From Przewalskia tangutica (lineage: Eukaryota > Streptophyta > Magnoliopsida > Solanales > Solanaceae), in assembly GCA_029844215.1 (NCBI GenBank), contig JAQGDG010000046.1, forward strand, positions 248,001-312,000: a stretch of 64,000 nucleotides of DNA, written 5' to 3'. Of the stretch, positions 1 through 11,439 are shown piece by piece (positions within the stretch are counted from its first letter, which is position 1; the number at the start of each line of letters is the position of its first letter). The position numbers and the translations under genes are program-made. The notes below the pieces were generated by a model. That model was not told where the DNA came from. It did not search any database and saw only the letters and a program-made list of their open reading frames with translations.

Positions 1-1266
1 TTCTTGGGCTTAAGTCAAAAGACATTGCGCGATGCTAAGCTTAGTTCTATATATAGTATACTTCAACTATATAATCTAACATGTAATTTCCAATTACAAT
101 AGAGGACAAGATATTTACCTCGATAAGCCCATAATTATCCAAGTACAAAGTCGATCTGGGCAATCGTTTAGCTCCGACTCAGGCGCTCAACCGCTCTAAA
201 CCACCCTTAGAAGTTCTAACCAACTTCTACACAATACTCCACGGACTATGGAGATTTTCCTAGGGTTTCGGTTTTGTGATTGTGGGAAGTATAATAGTAT
301 TTCGGGCTTTTGATAGGTATAACCTTCGAATACTACAAGGTATACGGCTAAGGTAATTTGGGCATTATTACCATACTTGGAGAGTATGTCCTACCAAGAG
401 GGGTACCACTGCACACTAGGAGAGGGGTGTACCCTCGGCCAAGGCCTCTGGGAGGAGGTGCACCCACCTCGGCCAAGGCCTCACAAAGGAAGAGGGGAGG
501 GACGAAACCAACAAGGAGGGAGGGAGGTTTTCAAGACTTGGAAATTATGGAATGGATGAAGAAGTCTTCAAAGGGGGAGGGTATTTATAGGCCAAGCAAA
601 GGCCAACCAATGGCCAAGATCTAGCCAAGTGGGGGGCAAGTGGAGGGCCAAGATATGCCCAAGTGCCCCTAGACCCTACTCCTTAAAACCCTCACAAATA
701 TCTACACAAAAATCAACCAAGACTTTGCTCATTCAATCGGCCCTAACGCCTTCAGTCCGCCAACGAGAGGGCCAAGTGTTGCCTCTCGTTGGTCCAAAAG
801 CGTTTCGTCTCTCGGAAAAATCCGCAAAAATACTAAATGACATAGCCGTAATTTACCCTTCGCAAGTTAGGTAGAGCGTTTAGTCGAAAACGACTCTAAC
901 AAGGGTGTTGTGCACAAACATATTTCGGCCCAAGGGTGCCACGTGGGGTGACACGTGTCGCCCCGATTCATCCAAAATATTTCGTTTTAGAAAATATCCA
1001 TAACTACCAAAATCTCAAAATCAGCGGGCCCCATAGCGTAAATTTCTCAGTGGGCCCAGTGACCATTTCGAAAATAAAATTCCATAATTCTCTAATATTC
1101 CGGAAGTCCGAATACCAAATCGGGAATCCAATTCCCATTAACGAACCTTTTTCCTTCACAAAACCGAAACTTTTCCGTGGAAAAATCGCCTCTTCTTCCT
1201 TTCAATCTTTACGTCGTATGCTCAAATGCGTCCTCGCATACATACCCCGGGACTACGGGTATAACA
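1..1266 (-). repeat. L0: 5' part of a long LTR, minus strand, cut by window edge
   Basis: Read on the minus strand, this begins at 1266 with TGTTATACCCGTAG, the family LTR start. It continues through a U3 with a TATA box, the leader block (complement near 90-180) and the GCAATGTCTTTTGACTTAAGC-like motif at the left edge. The rest of the LTR lies outside the window. Its end abuts plus-strand gag sequence of E1, so it inserted into E1 in the opposite orientation. The TSD cannot be checked because the other flank is missing. Whether it is a solo LTR or part of a full element cannot be told. Confidence 0.85.
582..589 (-). promoter_or_regulatory. TATA box of LTR L0
   Basis: TATAAATA on the minus strand, about 680 nt from the LTR start, followed downstream by the usual GATGAAGAAGTCTTC stretch. 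This spacing is longer than in the other LTRs of the window. Confidence 0.6.
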
Positions 1267-2322
1267 CACAAGACTGAGCCTCAGGTCCACGGCTGAAGCG
1301 AGAAGAGTTGGGGTACAAAGAGATGGCCGATTCGCCGTGATCGTGGCGGTGAGGATAAATTTGGGCCAGCGATTCGATGCTTGCGTGGTTCACCGAGATC
1401 GGATAGTTTGAGGCTACGGGACTTTCTGAGTTGTAGCCCGCCAGAGTTACAGTCGAGGCACGAGGATGATCGCAGGAGTTCATTCGACGATTCTGACGGA
1501 TCGTGAGTGATTAAGGCTTTGAGACAGTCGGTGGTCTTAGGTTCGCATCGGCCGCGTGATACTACGATCGGTGGTTTGATTCGTGGGAGCTGTCCGGAGA
1601 GTATGCACTTCCGTAGTATGGAGCGAGTTCTCGTGGCATTTCTTGCACATTTCTTGCCTCACGAGATGAGAAGGGCTCGGCCGGCGATTTTTAACGTTGA
1701 GACAGGCCGCGTGCGGTTGGAGTACAATGTGGAGTTTGACTCATTAGCTCGACGCGTCCCCTTTGGTAGCCGACATGGAGGACAGAGTGCACCGCTACGC
1801 CACCGGTGGATGACTACTTAGCAGAGGCTTGTTCGTGTAGCTCTTCACGGCATGGACATTGCCCGCATACTGAGCTTATGACCGGGATGTGAGAGCGGAG
1901 AGGTCGCGGAATGACCGAGATCGTGAGAAAAGGGCGACAGCAGGTCCTTTGGTAACTTCGAGGCGGACGCCCAAAGAAGAAGTTATGTACCTCCACCAAG
2001 ACAGTGGTCCTCGCGATCGCCGGGGCGTTGGTATTCGGAGCTGGTCGAGCTCGAGGGCTTAGTTTGGATATACACGGGTTCTAGCCACAGGATTCATGTC
2101 CCCTCGGTGCACGATGTGGCGGCGCCATCCCGGGAATGTCGCCTTCTTGCGGTGTTTGTTTCACCTGCGCCGTCGAGGACGTGTGACGGCGTCTTATAGG
2201 AAAGCGTGCGCAGCGAATGACGCAGCCCTAGGGTCGATGGAAGGATCATCACCTTCTCTGACTATGCGCCTGCAGGCGTGCCTATGATTAGAGTGGAGCA
2301 GATGGTACAGTATATTCTTACC
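1267..2322 (+). pseudogene. gag: E1 gag remnant, 5'-truncated
   Basis: Retrotransposon Gag (capsid/nucleocapsid) on the plus strand. The N terminus is missing because LTR L0 is inserted at 1266; homology starts about 70 residues in. Recognisable parts in shifting frames are the LRLRDFLS-like stretch near 1410, the VLGSHR region near 1540, the EYNVEFDSLARRVP motif at 1720-1760, and a decayed zinc-knuckle region near 2110-2200. The end matches the MIRVEQ-type C terminus of the other gags. Several frameshifts and stops interrupt it; some may be sequencing error. No protease or RT follows, so E1 resembles the gag-only elements of this window. Confidence 0.75.
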
Positions 2323-2640
2323 TCTGAGACTAGTATGCGTAGATGATTTGATGAAGTGCTAAGTATTATGTTCAGATAGAATTATGTTAAAATTTTGTTT
2401 AGAAAACATGTTTAAGGGAAAGTTTGGGGGCAGGAAAGTGTGAGCCTTAGAGCTTTACACGTAGAGACCTTAGATGCGAGGTCATCTTGAGTAAAAGATT
2501 TATGTTTGTGTTGACCTTTATCGGAGTGCATAGTATATGTGGGATAATTCCATGGGTTGTGTAAGATGGAAGTGGTAGCCGGGACTTGAATAGGTAAGAT
2601 TGTTCCGATCGAGAACAAGTGTTTGACGCGATAGCGGTCC
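2323..2640 (+). other. E1 post-gag noncoding tract, left part
   Basis: Untranslated internal sequence conserved after gag in E1, E2, E3 and the array units (for example GAGACCTTAGATG...AAGGTC and GGTAAGATTGTTC). No ORF of note. It is broken at 2640 by E2 and resumes at 11440. Confidence 0.7.
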
Positions 2641-3149
2641 ATTATACCCGTAGTTCCGTGGTATGTATGCGAGGACATACGTCACGAGAATACTGCATAA
2701 ATATTGGAAAGAAAGGAAGATGTGATTTTTTCGGAAAAGTTTCGGTTTTTGTGAAGAAAAAGGTTCGTTAATGGGAATTGGATTCCCAGATTTGGTATTT
2801 GAACTTCTCGGATTATATTAGAATTTTGAGATTTTATTTTTGGAAATGGCCACGTGGGGCCCACGGGAGAAATTTACGGTTTTGTGGGGCCCGCTTTGTT
2901 TTTGAGGTTTCCGGCTTTTTGGATATTTTCGGAAGACGTAATATTTTGGGCCGAATCGGGCGACACGTGTCACCCCGCGTGTGGCCATGTGGGCGAAATG
3001 GTGTGACAAGTGGCTAGCCACTGTCACTCACTCGGCCGAAATGGCCTTACACTGCACCCGATTTCGTTGGCCATGTGGTGTGGTGGGACCCACACACACA
3101 TGGCCCAATCTTGGCCATACACTTAGATGGATCTTGACCTCCATTGTTC

Positions 3150-3157
3150 TATAAATA
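3150..3157 (+). promoter_or_regulatory. TATA box, E2 5' LTR
   Basis: TATAAATA about 510 nt into the LTR, followed by GATGAATAAGTTCATC. It marks the likely U3/R boundary and leaves about 2.7 kb of R plus U5. Confidence 0.6.
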
Positions 3158-4859
3158 GACCCGCGGTTGATGAATAAGTTCATCTCACTCAAAGCTTCCA
3201 AGAGCAAAATACTTCCTCCCTTTGTATTGGTTTCGTCCACCTCCCCCTTGTGTAGAATACTTGGTGTATTGTGGTATAATTCCAAATACACTAGCCTAGT
3301 ATCCCTAGTAGTATTCCAAGTTGTTTAAATACTAGGAGCCCGAAATCTACTTTATTCGAAAGTCGCAAATGAAACCCTAGAAAAACCTTCATAGCTGGTT
3401 GAAGTGTTTAGAGAAGTTGTTTAGAAACTTCTAAGAATTCGCTGGAGCGGGTTGGGCGTAAGGACTTGGAGCTAAACGTTGCTCGGGATCGACATTTAAT
3501 CTTGGATAATTTTGGGCTTATCGAGGTAATGATTTATGCCCACTATTGTAATTGGATATTACATGTCGTAGTAATGTATAGTCGAGTATACTATATTTAG
3601 AATGAGTATTGAATCAGTATTTACATAGGGCTGTATTCTGATGTTGTTGTATTATTGTGAAGCGATTTGAACACGTCCGGTTAGACGTGTAATCCACTGA
3701 GTTATCGGCCGTAGCGCCTTGTTAGGAGAGATTTATGTGATTTCGGGGAGGTCCGAATTTTCTCAGAAAATGGAACCGTGCGTTTTGAAGTAAATATAGG
3801 TTGGTGGCCTATATGGGTGGAAGTAATACGAGTAGCGTATTCTACTTGATGAGTGGAAAAGGCTAGCGGGTTACTGATCGTGGAGCGTTTTGCTTATTTG
3901 CGATAATCGCCGCGAGGTATGTGAACCTCTTCCTATCCTTTCTAGCATGATGTTTTGTAAACTATGTAGTACGGTAGACGTATGTGCTAAGTGTTTTGGT
4001 TGGTTTAAACATAGGGTGTTATAATAGCTTTATGGGAAGTTAGTTATAACGACTTTATGTAGGTAAAAGAATGGTTTATTGATTCGAAAAGTTAAGAGAC
4101 TTGATCTTCAAAGATAAGAGACTTGACTTATAGACAACTTGATTTTGAAAGTTAAGAGACTTGATCTTCAAAGATAAGAGACTTGACTTATAACGACTTG
4201 TTTTCTAAAAAGAAGTAACTTGATTTTAAGTATAGGTTACTTATTTTGAAAAGAGTACATTATTTGGGTTTTAAAAGAATACTTATGGTTGTTTTAAAGG
4301 AAAGAGACTTGTAGAATTGAAGAGTTTTGGTTTAGAACATAAAGTGTTATAATGACTTTATGGGAAGTTAGTTATAACGACTTTATGAAAACAAAGGAAT
4401 GGTTTTATCATTGGTTTTAAAATGGTAATTTGACTTTAAAGGGAGAAGTGTTTTGGTCTAAAAAGGAAGGCATGTTATTGTCTTAATTTGGTTTAAAAGG
4501 AAAGTCCGACGTTGTTTTGGTTTAATTAAAATATTAGTCACTTTATTTTCTTATACTACGTATTGTGTGACTTTTGTGAAAGTATCGTATCTTTTAAAGA
4601 GTTAATTTATTCAGTTCTTTGTGGATAAAAACAATATCTTTTTAATCATATAGTATAAATTACCTTGTGTGTATTACTTGATTGTGTTGTTTTGTGATAG
4701 CCTTGTAATACTTTCTTGTTGATTTGTTAAGTAAACACGCTAGGATGCTACGTGGGTTAGTATCTTGTGATGTTTGTGTAAAGGGTTTCCTCCATTGCGC
4801 TTAAGTTGTTTAACTATCAGTAGTTATGTTGGTATTGTCACCACTGACATGTTTCCGAG

Positions 4860-5160
4860 GTTAAGTCGCCTCCGTGCGGGGTAGACTCAGCGGTGCAGGA
4901 CCATGATTCGAGAATACCTCATGCGGGTCCAGGGACCTATGCGAGCTACGAGAGTTCAGTTAGTGTGCGGCCTTTATGGTCACGCGATGCATGTGGCCAT
5001 GCGGATCGCGAGTCCAGCGGATGCCGGAGTAGCTACCCCGACGCGGGGTTATACCTCATGCGGGCCTATGAGGTTGGCCTACGCGGAGTCTGCGAGGAGT
5101 TCGGGGCTAGACGCGCACATCGAATCCGCGCGTGTGACCGGCTTTGATCATGTGGATGCA
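4860..5160 (+). repeat. Degenerate GC-rich minisatellite slot, E2 5' LTR
   Basis: Imperfect repeats built on ACCTCATGCGGG..CCTATGAGGTTGG/GCGAGC, more GC-rich than the flanking LTR. The homologous slot of the partner LTR is at 10395-10680. Confidence 0.5.
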
Positions 5161-5929
5161 GACATATCTCATGATACGCTTTATGACCTTGTTAGTACTA
5201 TGGGTGTTAGTAGTCGGCTATGCCTTCGTGCCTACCATGCGGTTTATTATGACACAGTGGGACACGTGTTCATGTGTACTCCTTGAATGTTTTATATCAT
5301 GGATCGCCAAGAGGAAGGTATTCCACGGGCATGAGTGATGTTGTGGGCGTGAGACCCATTGTTATATTTGAGTAATGACTTTGAGGCATGAGTCCACGAC
5401 TTAACATGACTATTTATGTATCGTGGTATAGTTTGGTTATCATACATGTCTCTGCTTTATATAGACTATTATGATTTCATTTACGATATTTTTACAAGTT
5501 TCACATACTTGGTACTGTTATCTTGACCTCGCCCGAGGCCGCGTTCACTGCCGCAGTAGAGTACATCGGTTGTGGATCCGCGCTCTTAGGATCACTTCAC
5601 TTTTTGGAAGCTCCGCTTCTCCGAGGCTTGTCTTTGGTATAGTCCTGTCGGTGTAGTTACTTGTACATTCGGGGTATGGCGGGCCACTGTCGTCATAGTT
5701 ATGGTTACATTCTTAGAGGTGCATGCTGTTGTGGGCGGGGTTGTAAAAGGATTTAATCTTGAGTTGATATATATATGTATATATTTGGAAGGTGACCGCT
5801 TTGGTTAGCCTAGTTCATGCTTTATGACTTGTCTCATGTTTTAGTTTTTATTTCCGCTGATTTTCTCGATGTTGTATCACTAGGGTGCCGGTAGGCACGA
5901 TCACGGGCAGGATCGGGTCGTGACAAAAG

Positions 5930-5940
5930 TGGTATAAAGC
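5930..5940 (+). other. E2 primer-binding site
   Basis: TGGTATAAAGC, four bases after the LTR end, is an eroded form of TGGTATCAGAGC, the complement of the initiator-Met tRNA 3' end. Confidence 0.7.
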
Positions 5941-6125
5941 GATTAGTCCTCGGAAAGTGTCTGCATCGTGTCTAGTAGAGTCTTGATTATCGGTGTGTTG
6001 TGCACCACATCTATAATCGAGAGTGCGAGACATTTAGGATTGGTTTTCATTCTTCTCATTACGAGATCGTGCCTTAGAAATTGTGTTGTAAGTTGGACTC
6101 CATAGCGTATTCTTATGTACCCGTT

Positions 6126-6874
6126 ATGCCTCGCAAGGCAACGGGGCCCAGATGAGCAAGGCAGCGAGAGGAGCTACGAGTTGAACACGAGAGGGTTCTG
6201 AGGCACAGCACGGTTCTTACGAGATAGTACTTGACGACGAGTTTTATGATGCCGCTAGCCCAAGTGAGTTAGAGCGGCGATAGCTTCTATGAGGCCACGA
6301 TACCGAGCCTCGGTTCCACGGCGAGCCGAGGATATGAATTAAGGTGATAGCCCGATTACTAGCTAGGCTAGTGGTGGGAATGAGGCAGACGGGGCGGTGG
6401 TTCCAATATCGATGATTCCCACCGATCCAGATAGTCCGAGACTTAGGGATTTCTTGAGTTGCGATTCGCGTAATTCTACGGATAGAGATCCGAGGATGAT
6501 CCTCGAGTGTCGTACTTGTTGGGAGATTGTTATACCGCGGCCGTCGGGGCCATGTGATGGGAGGATGTCGGTAGGAGGTTACGGAGGGATGACTCGGCTG
6601 TCGTCGATCGCGAGTTGATTGTTCTGAGAAGGGGTGTTAGTCGGATGAGGTCACCCACCTCGCTTCGGCCATAGTAGTAGACTCCATTATGGCGAGTGTC
6701 GTACTTCTTCGACAACTTTTGTGTTTGCGGCCAATAGGGCAATTTGGTGAGTTTGTCGACCAGGTAGCACAGATGTAGAGCCTCAGCCTTCGGGATCGAT
6801 GGCTGGTTCAACACCTTATATAGCTAGGCGCCCTGCAGGGCAGGATTATGATTAGAACGGCAAAGGGAAAGTGA
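6126..6874 (+). pseudogene. gag: E2 gag with central domain deleted
   Basis: It starts at ATGCCTCGCAAGGCAACG, the same MPRKAT-type start as the other gags of the window (MPPRKAT). It runs to the conserved RLRDFLSC stretch near 6430, then jumps from the DPRMIL region (about 6495) to a zinc-knuckle-like CRTCWEIV segment, with a second, more complete knuckle region at 6670-6760. The capsid core present in the array gags (SHRLRD to EYNVEFDSLARYVP) is absent. It ends at a MIRTAKGK stop at 6872-6874. Length is about 750 nt against about 1230 nt in the array. It cannot encode a working Gag; the gap is too large to be consensus noise. Confidence 0.7.
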
Positions 6875-7370
6875 GGCAGTAGTTGCAGATATCTTTAGCC
6901 CTTAGGAGATTTTGTTTATGATATTATGGTGGGTACATGTTAGGTGCTATGTACGGATAGCATTGTGTTAAGTGTGAATTAGAAAACATGGTTAGTTGAA
7001 AGGATAAGTATGGGGTCATGGAAGGTGTGAACCTTAGAATAGTACACGTTGAGACCTTAGATGTAAGGCCGTCTTGAGAAAAGGATTTTACGGTTAATCT
7101 TTGTCGAAACACTTGGTATGCATGAAATGTTTTGAGGGATATTTTCCTTGGGATGTGTAAGGTGAAAGTGGTAGCTTTCAGGACTTGATAGGTAAGATTG
7201 TTCGGATCGGGAACAAGAGTTTAGTGCGATTATGGGTCGGGTTGAGGACCGTTCGCGGTCAACCCGCGGCGAAAGCGAGATGTGGTCAATTTGTGGTGGT
7301 CCCGCTTTGTGATAGGATTACGAGGTGTTAGGTCCAAGGTTAGTTAACCATCGTGCGAGTTCGAGGATGC
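6875..7370 (+). other. E2 post-gag noncoding tract
   Basis: The same tract as follows gag in E1, E3 and the array (AACATGGTTAG, GAGACCTTAGATGTAAGGCC, GGGTCGGGTTGAGG). No coding signal. Confidence 0.65.
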
Positions 7371-7900
7371 GTTCGACCGGATGGTCGCCGATGAGGTCAG
7401 CCCGTCGCCTTCGTGCAGACTATTTACTCGGCGGAGGTGGCGATATGTTATATATCGGGAAGGTTGTGGCTGCACGATTCCTACTTTTTATGTGACGTTG
7501 AGCCCAATTTTTCGGCTATGTCTTTTGTGTCCGAAGGTGTTACGAGCGGGGTTGGAACTCGTGAGTCTCGATGTGCATTCACCCTCGGGCGATGGAAGAA
7601 CAGCGCTTTACCAGATAGTTAAGAATAGGTTGCGGGCCGATGTTTTGATTTCAGGGGTAGCCGTGAGGATTGTGTGCCTCTTGGGTAAGTGAGTTTTATG
7701 ATAGCTACCTTTACAGTATTCGGATGTCGCCTTATGAAGCCTTGTATAGGCGGAAGTGTAGGTTGCCGATCGATTGGTTCAAGGTTGGCAAGGTTCGGAT
7801 AGTTGGTCCTACTTGTTTCACGGGACGTGGATAGGGTGAAGCTTATCCGGAGGAAATTGTTAGCGGCTGAGTCAGTGAAGCGTGATGCGTTTATTAGAGG
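7371..7900 (+). pseudogene. E2 integrase remnant
   Basis: A decayed piece of Ty3/gypsy integrase. In shifting frames it shows the segment after the second catalytic Asp (GVGTRESR.AFTLG, 7550-7610) and then a better-kept MSPYEALYRRKCRLPIDWFK stretch (about 7722-7785), which is typical of the integrase just upstream of the C-terminal region. Next comes a VDRVKLIR piece near 7830. No chromodomain was seen. This shows that E2 is a deletion derivative of a pol-bearing element. The gag-only array units lack this segment. Confidence 0.72.
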
Positions 7901-8158
7901 AGTTCGAGTTACGAGGAGAATACGGCGAGTAAGGAAGAAGTGAACATATGTTATGAGAACGAGTGGTCATTCTGTTGTGAAGATGCGAAAGGAGTATCGT
8001 TTGATCATGGGTGAGCTTTTGAGATGATTGAGGTGATTCCTCGTTAGCATGAAATGGAGTTTTGCGCACATGTTATATTCTCGCCATTCGTGGCATGATC
8101 GGTTTGTAAGTGTAGTAGTGGAGACTACAAGCATATGTATGTTTAGAGACTTAGAAGG

Positions 8159-8190
8159 AACATTCGGGACGAATGTTTCTAAGGGAAGAA
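8159..8190 (+). other. E2 PPT-side hairpin and polypurine tract
   Basis: Perfect inverted repeat AACATTCG-GGA-CGAATGTT (8159-8177), then the purine run AAGGGAAGAA (8181-8190) directly before the 3' LTR TG. Confidence 0.8.
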
Positions 8191-8676
8191 TGTTATACCC
8201 GTAGTTCGTGGTATGTATGCGAGGACATACGTGCGAGAATCATGGCAAATATTGGAAAGAAAGGAAGATGTGATTTTTTCGAAAAGTTTCCGTTTTGTGA
8301 AGAAAAGGTTCGTTAATGGGAATTGGATTCCCAGTTTGGTATTTGAACTTCTCGGATTATATTAGAATTTTGAGATTTTATTTTGGAAATGGCCACGTGG
8401 GGCCACGGAAAATTCTGGTTTTGTGGGGTCGCTTTGTTTTTGAGGTTTCCGCTTTTGGATATTTTTAAGACGTAATATTTTGATTTAATCGGGCGACACG
8501 TGTCACCCCTTGTGGCCATGTGGTCGAAATGGTGTGATGTGTTAGCCAGCCATCCTACTCACCTGGCCGAAATGGCCTTACACTTGCACCCAATTTCGTT
8601 GGCCATGTGGTGTGGTGGGACACACATGGCCCAATCTTGGCCATACACTTAGATGGATCTTGACCCTCCATTGTTC

Positions 8677-8683
8677 ATAAATA
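8677..8683 (+). promoter_or_regulatory. TATA box, E2 3' LTR
   Basis: ATAAATA after TTGTTC; one T of the partner's TATAAATA is missing here. Offset about 490 nt. Confidence 0.5.
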
Positions 8684-10394
8684 GACCCCTTGGTTGATGA
8701 ATAAGTTCATCTCACTAAAGCTTCCAAGAGCAAAATACTTCCTCCCTGTATTGGTTTCGTCCCACTCCCTTGTGTAGAATACTTGGTGTATTGTGGTATA
8801 ATTCCAAATACACTAGCCTAGTATCCTAGTAGTATTCCAAGTTGTTTAAATACTAGGAGCCAGAAATCCTACTTTATTCGAAAGTCGCAAAATGAAACCT
8901 GAAAAACCTTCATAGCTTTGGTTGAAGTGTTTAGAGAAGTTGTTTAGAAACTTCTAAGGGTCGCTTGGAGCGGGTTGGGCGTAAGGACTTGGAGCTAAAC
9001 GTTGCTCAGATCGACATTTAATCTTGGATAATTTTGGGCTTATCGAGGTAATGATTTACGCCCCTATTGTAATTGGATATTACATGTCAGAGTAATGTAT
9101 AGTCGAGTATACTATATTTAGAATGAGTATTGAACCGTATTTACATAGGGTGTATTTATGAGATCGCTGTATTATTGTGAAGTTAGATTTGAACACGTCC
9201 CGTTAGACGTGTAATCCCCGAGTTATTGGCCCCGTAGCGCCTTGTTAGTGAGAGATTTATGTGATTTCGGGAGGTCTGCCGAATTTTCGTAGAAAATGGA
9301 ACCGTGTGTTTAGAAGTTAATAGACGTTTGTGGCCTATATAGGTGGAAGTACTACGAGTAGCGATTCTACTTGATGAGTGGAAAAGGCTAGCAGGTTACT
9401 GATCGTGGGCGTTTTGCTTATTGTCGATAATCGTCGCGAGGTATGTGAACCTCTTCCTATCCTTTCTAGCATGATGTTTTGTAAACTATGTAGCACGGTA
9501 GCGTACATGTGCTAAGTGTTTTGGTTGGTTTAAACATAGGGTGTTATAATAGCTTTATGGGAAGTTAGTTATAACGACTTTATGTGAGTAAAAGAATGGT
9601 TTATTGATTCGAAAGTTAAGAGACTTGATCTTCAAAGATAAGAGACTGACTTATAGACAACTTGATTTTGAAAGTTAAGAGACTTGATCTTCAAAGATAA
9701 GAGACTTGACTTATAACGACTTGTTTTCTAAAAGAGAAGTAACTTGATTTTAAGTATAGGTTACTTATTTTGAAAAGAGTACATTATTTGGGTTTTAAAA
9801 GAATACTTATGGTTGTTTTAAAAGGAAAGAGACTTGTAGAATCAAGAGTTTTGGTTTAGAACATAAAGTGTTATAACACTTTATGGGAAGTTAGTTATAA
9901 CGACTTTATGAAAACAAAGGAATGGTTTTATCATTGGTTTTAAAATGGTAATTTGACTTTAAAGGGAGAAGTGTTTTGGTCTAAAAGGAAGGCATGTTAT
10001 TGTCTTAATTTGGTTTAAAAAGGAAAGTCCGACGTTGTTTTGGTTTAATTAAAATATTAGTCACTTTATTTTCTTATACTACGTATTGTGTGACTTTTGT
10101 GAAAGTAACGATCTTTTAAAGAGTTAATGTATAAAGTACTTTGGGGATAAAACCCGATCTTGTTAATCATATAGTAGAAAGTACCTTGTGTGTATAACTT
10201 GATTGTGTTGGTTTGTGATAGCCTTGTAATACTTTCTTGTTGATTTGTTAAGTAAACATGCTAGGATGCTACGTGGGTTAGTATCTTGTGATGTTTGTGT
10301 AAAGGGGTTTCCCCTCGACTGCGCTTAAGTTGTTTAACTATCAGCCGTTATGTTGGTATTGTACCGCTCGCGCAGCATGTTTCCGAGGTTGTCG

Positions 10395-10680
10395 CCTCCG
10401 ACGCGGTAGACTCGGCGATGCAGGACCATGATTCGAGAATACCTCATGCGGGTCAGGGACCTATGCGAGCTACGAGTTCGAGTTAGTGTGCGGCCTTTAT
10501 GGTCACGCGGTCTATGTGGCCATGCGATGCGAGTCGGCGGATGCGGGAGTAGCTACCGATGCGGTTATACCTCATGCGCGCCTATGAGGTTGGCCTATCT
10601 GCGGAGCTGCGAGGATTCGGGGCTAGACGCGCATTGATATCGCGGCGTGTGACCGGCTTTGATCATGTGACGGTCTAGAC
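10395..10680 (+). repeat. Degenerate minisatellite slot, E2 3' LTR
   Basis: Counterpart of 4860-5160, with ACCTCATGCGGG and CTATGCGAGC words. Many small differences from the partner, mostly in GC-rich words. Confidence 0.5.
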
Positions 10681-11439
10681 ATATCTCATGATCTGATTTA
10701 TGACCTTGTTAGTACTATAGGTGTTAGTAGTCGGCTATGCCTTCGTGCCTGCATGCGGTTTTATTATGACAGTGGGACACCGTGTTCATGTACTCCTTGA
10801 ATGTTTTATATCATGGATCGCCAAGACCGGAAGGTATTCCACGGGCATGAGTGATGTTGTGGGCGTGAGACCCATTGTTATATTTGAGTAATGACTTTGA
10901 GGCATGAGTCCCGACTTAACATGACTATTTATGTATTGTGGATGTAGTTTGGTTATCATACATGTCTCGCTTTATATAGACTATTATGATTTCATTTACG
11001 ATATTTTTACAAGTTTCACATACTTGGTACTGTTGTCTTGACCTCCTTCGGCCCTGCGTTCATCCGCAGTAAGTACATCGGTTGTGGATCCGCTCTTAGG
11101 ATCAGTTCGACTTTTGGGAAGCTCCGCTTCTCGGAGGCTTGTCTTTGGTATAGTCCTGTCGGTGTAGTTACTTGTACATTCGTGGTATGGCGGCCCTGTC
11201 GTCATAGTTATGGTTACATTCTTAAGTGCAGTATCTTGTTGTGGCGGGGTTGTAAAAGGATTTAAGCTTCGTGTTGATATATATATGTATATATTTCGGA
11301 AGGTGACCGTTTTGGTTAGCCTAGTTCATGCTTTATGACTTGTCTCATGTTTTAGTTTTTTATTTCGCTGATTTTCTCGATGTTGTATCACTAGGTGCCC
11401 GGTAAGGCACGATCCACGGGCCGGGATCGGGTCGTGACA

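Larger units (their letters stand above)
2641..5925 (+). repeat. E2 5' LTR (3.29 kb)
   Basis: It starts ATTATACCCGTAG (eroded TGTTATACCCGTAG of its partner at 8191) and ends GATCGGGTCGTGACA. It contains a hairpin GTATGT/ACATAC at 2661-2680, a TATA box, the leader block with a donor-like GAG/GTAATG at 3524-3531, a duplicated ~60-bp AAGAGACTTGATCTTC segment at 4090-4200, two copies of a GTTATAA...TTTATGGGAAGTTAGTTATAACG block at about 4017 and 4341, and a degenerate GC-rich repeat slot at 4860-5160. Confidence 0.88.
2641..11439 (+). mobile_element. E2: non-autonomous LTR retrotransposon (gag fragment plus integrase fragment)
   Basis: A plus-strand element of about 8.8 kb: LTR 2641-5925, primer site 5930, core 5926-8190, purine tract 8181-8190, LTR 8191-11439. 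It interrupts the post-gag tract of E1. The unoccupied site can be read in E3 and the array as GGGTCGGGTTGAGG; here the left flank is GCGGTCC and the right flank GTCGATTGAG, so a GGTCG/GTCGA duplication is likely but blurred. The core is only 2.3 kb and lacks protease, RT and RNase H. Confidence 0.88.
8191..11439 (+). repeat. E2 3' LTR (3.25 kb)
   Basis: It starts TGTTATACCCGTAG and ends GGGATCGGGTCGTGACA, matching the 5' LTR throughout apart from scattered small indels. It holds the TATA box near 8677, the leader block near 9020-9100, and the GC-rich repeat slot at 10395-10680. Confidence 0.9.

Noticed and set aside
5471..5656. Small frame starting MISFT.F in LTR 3' parts (similar near 17484 minus, 45443 and 61916)
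   Set aside because: It recurs because the LTR region recurs; it breaks in each copy and has no start context or domain.
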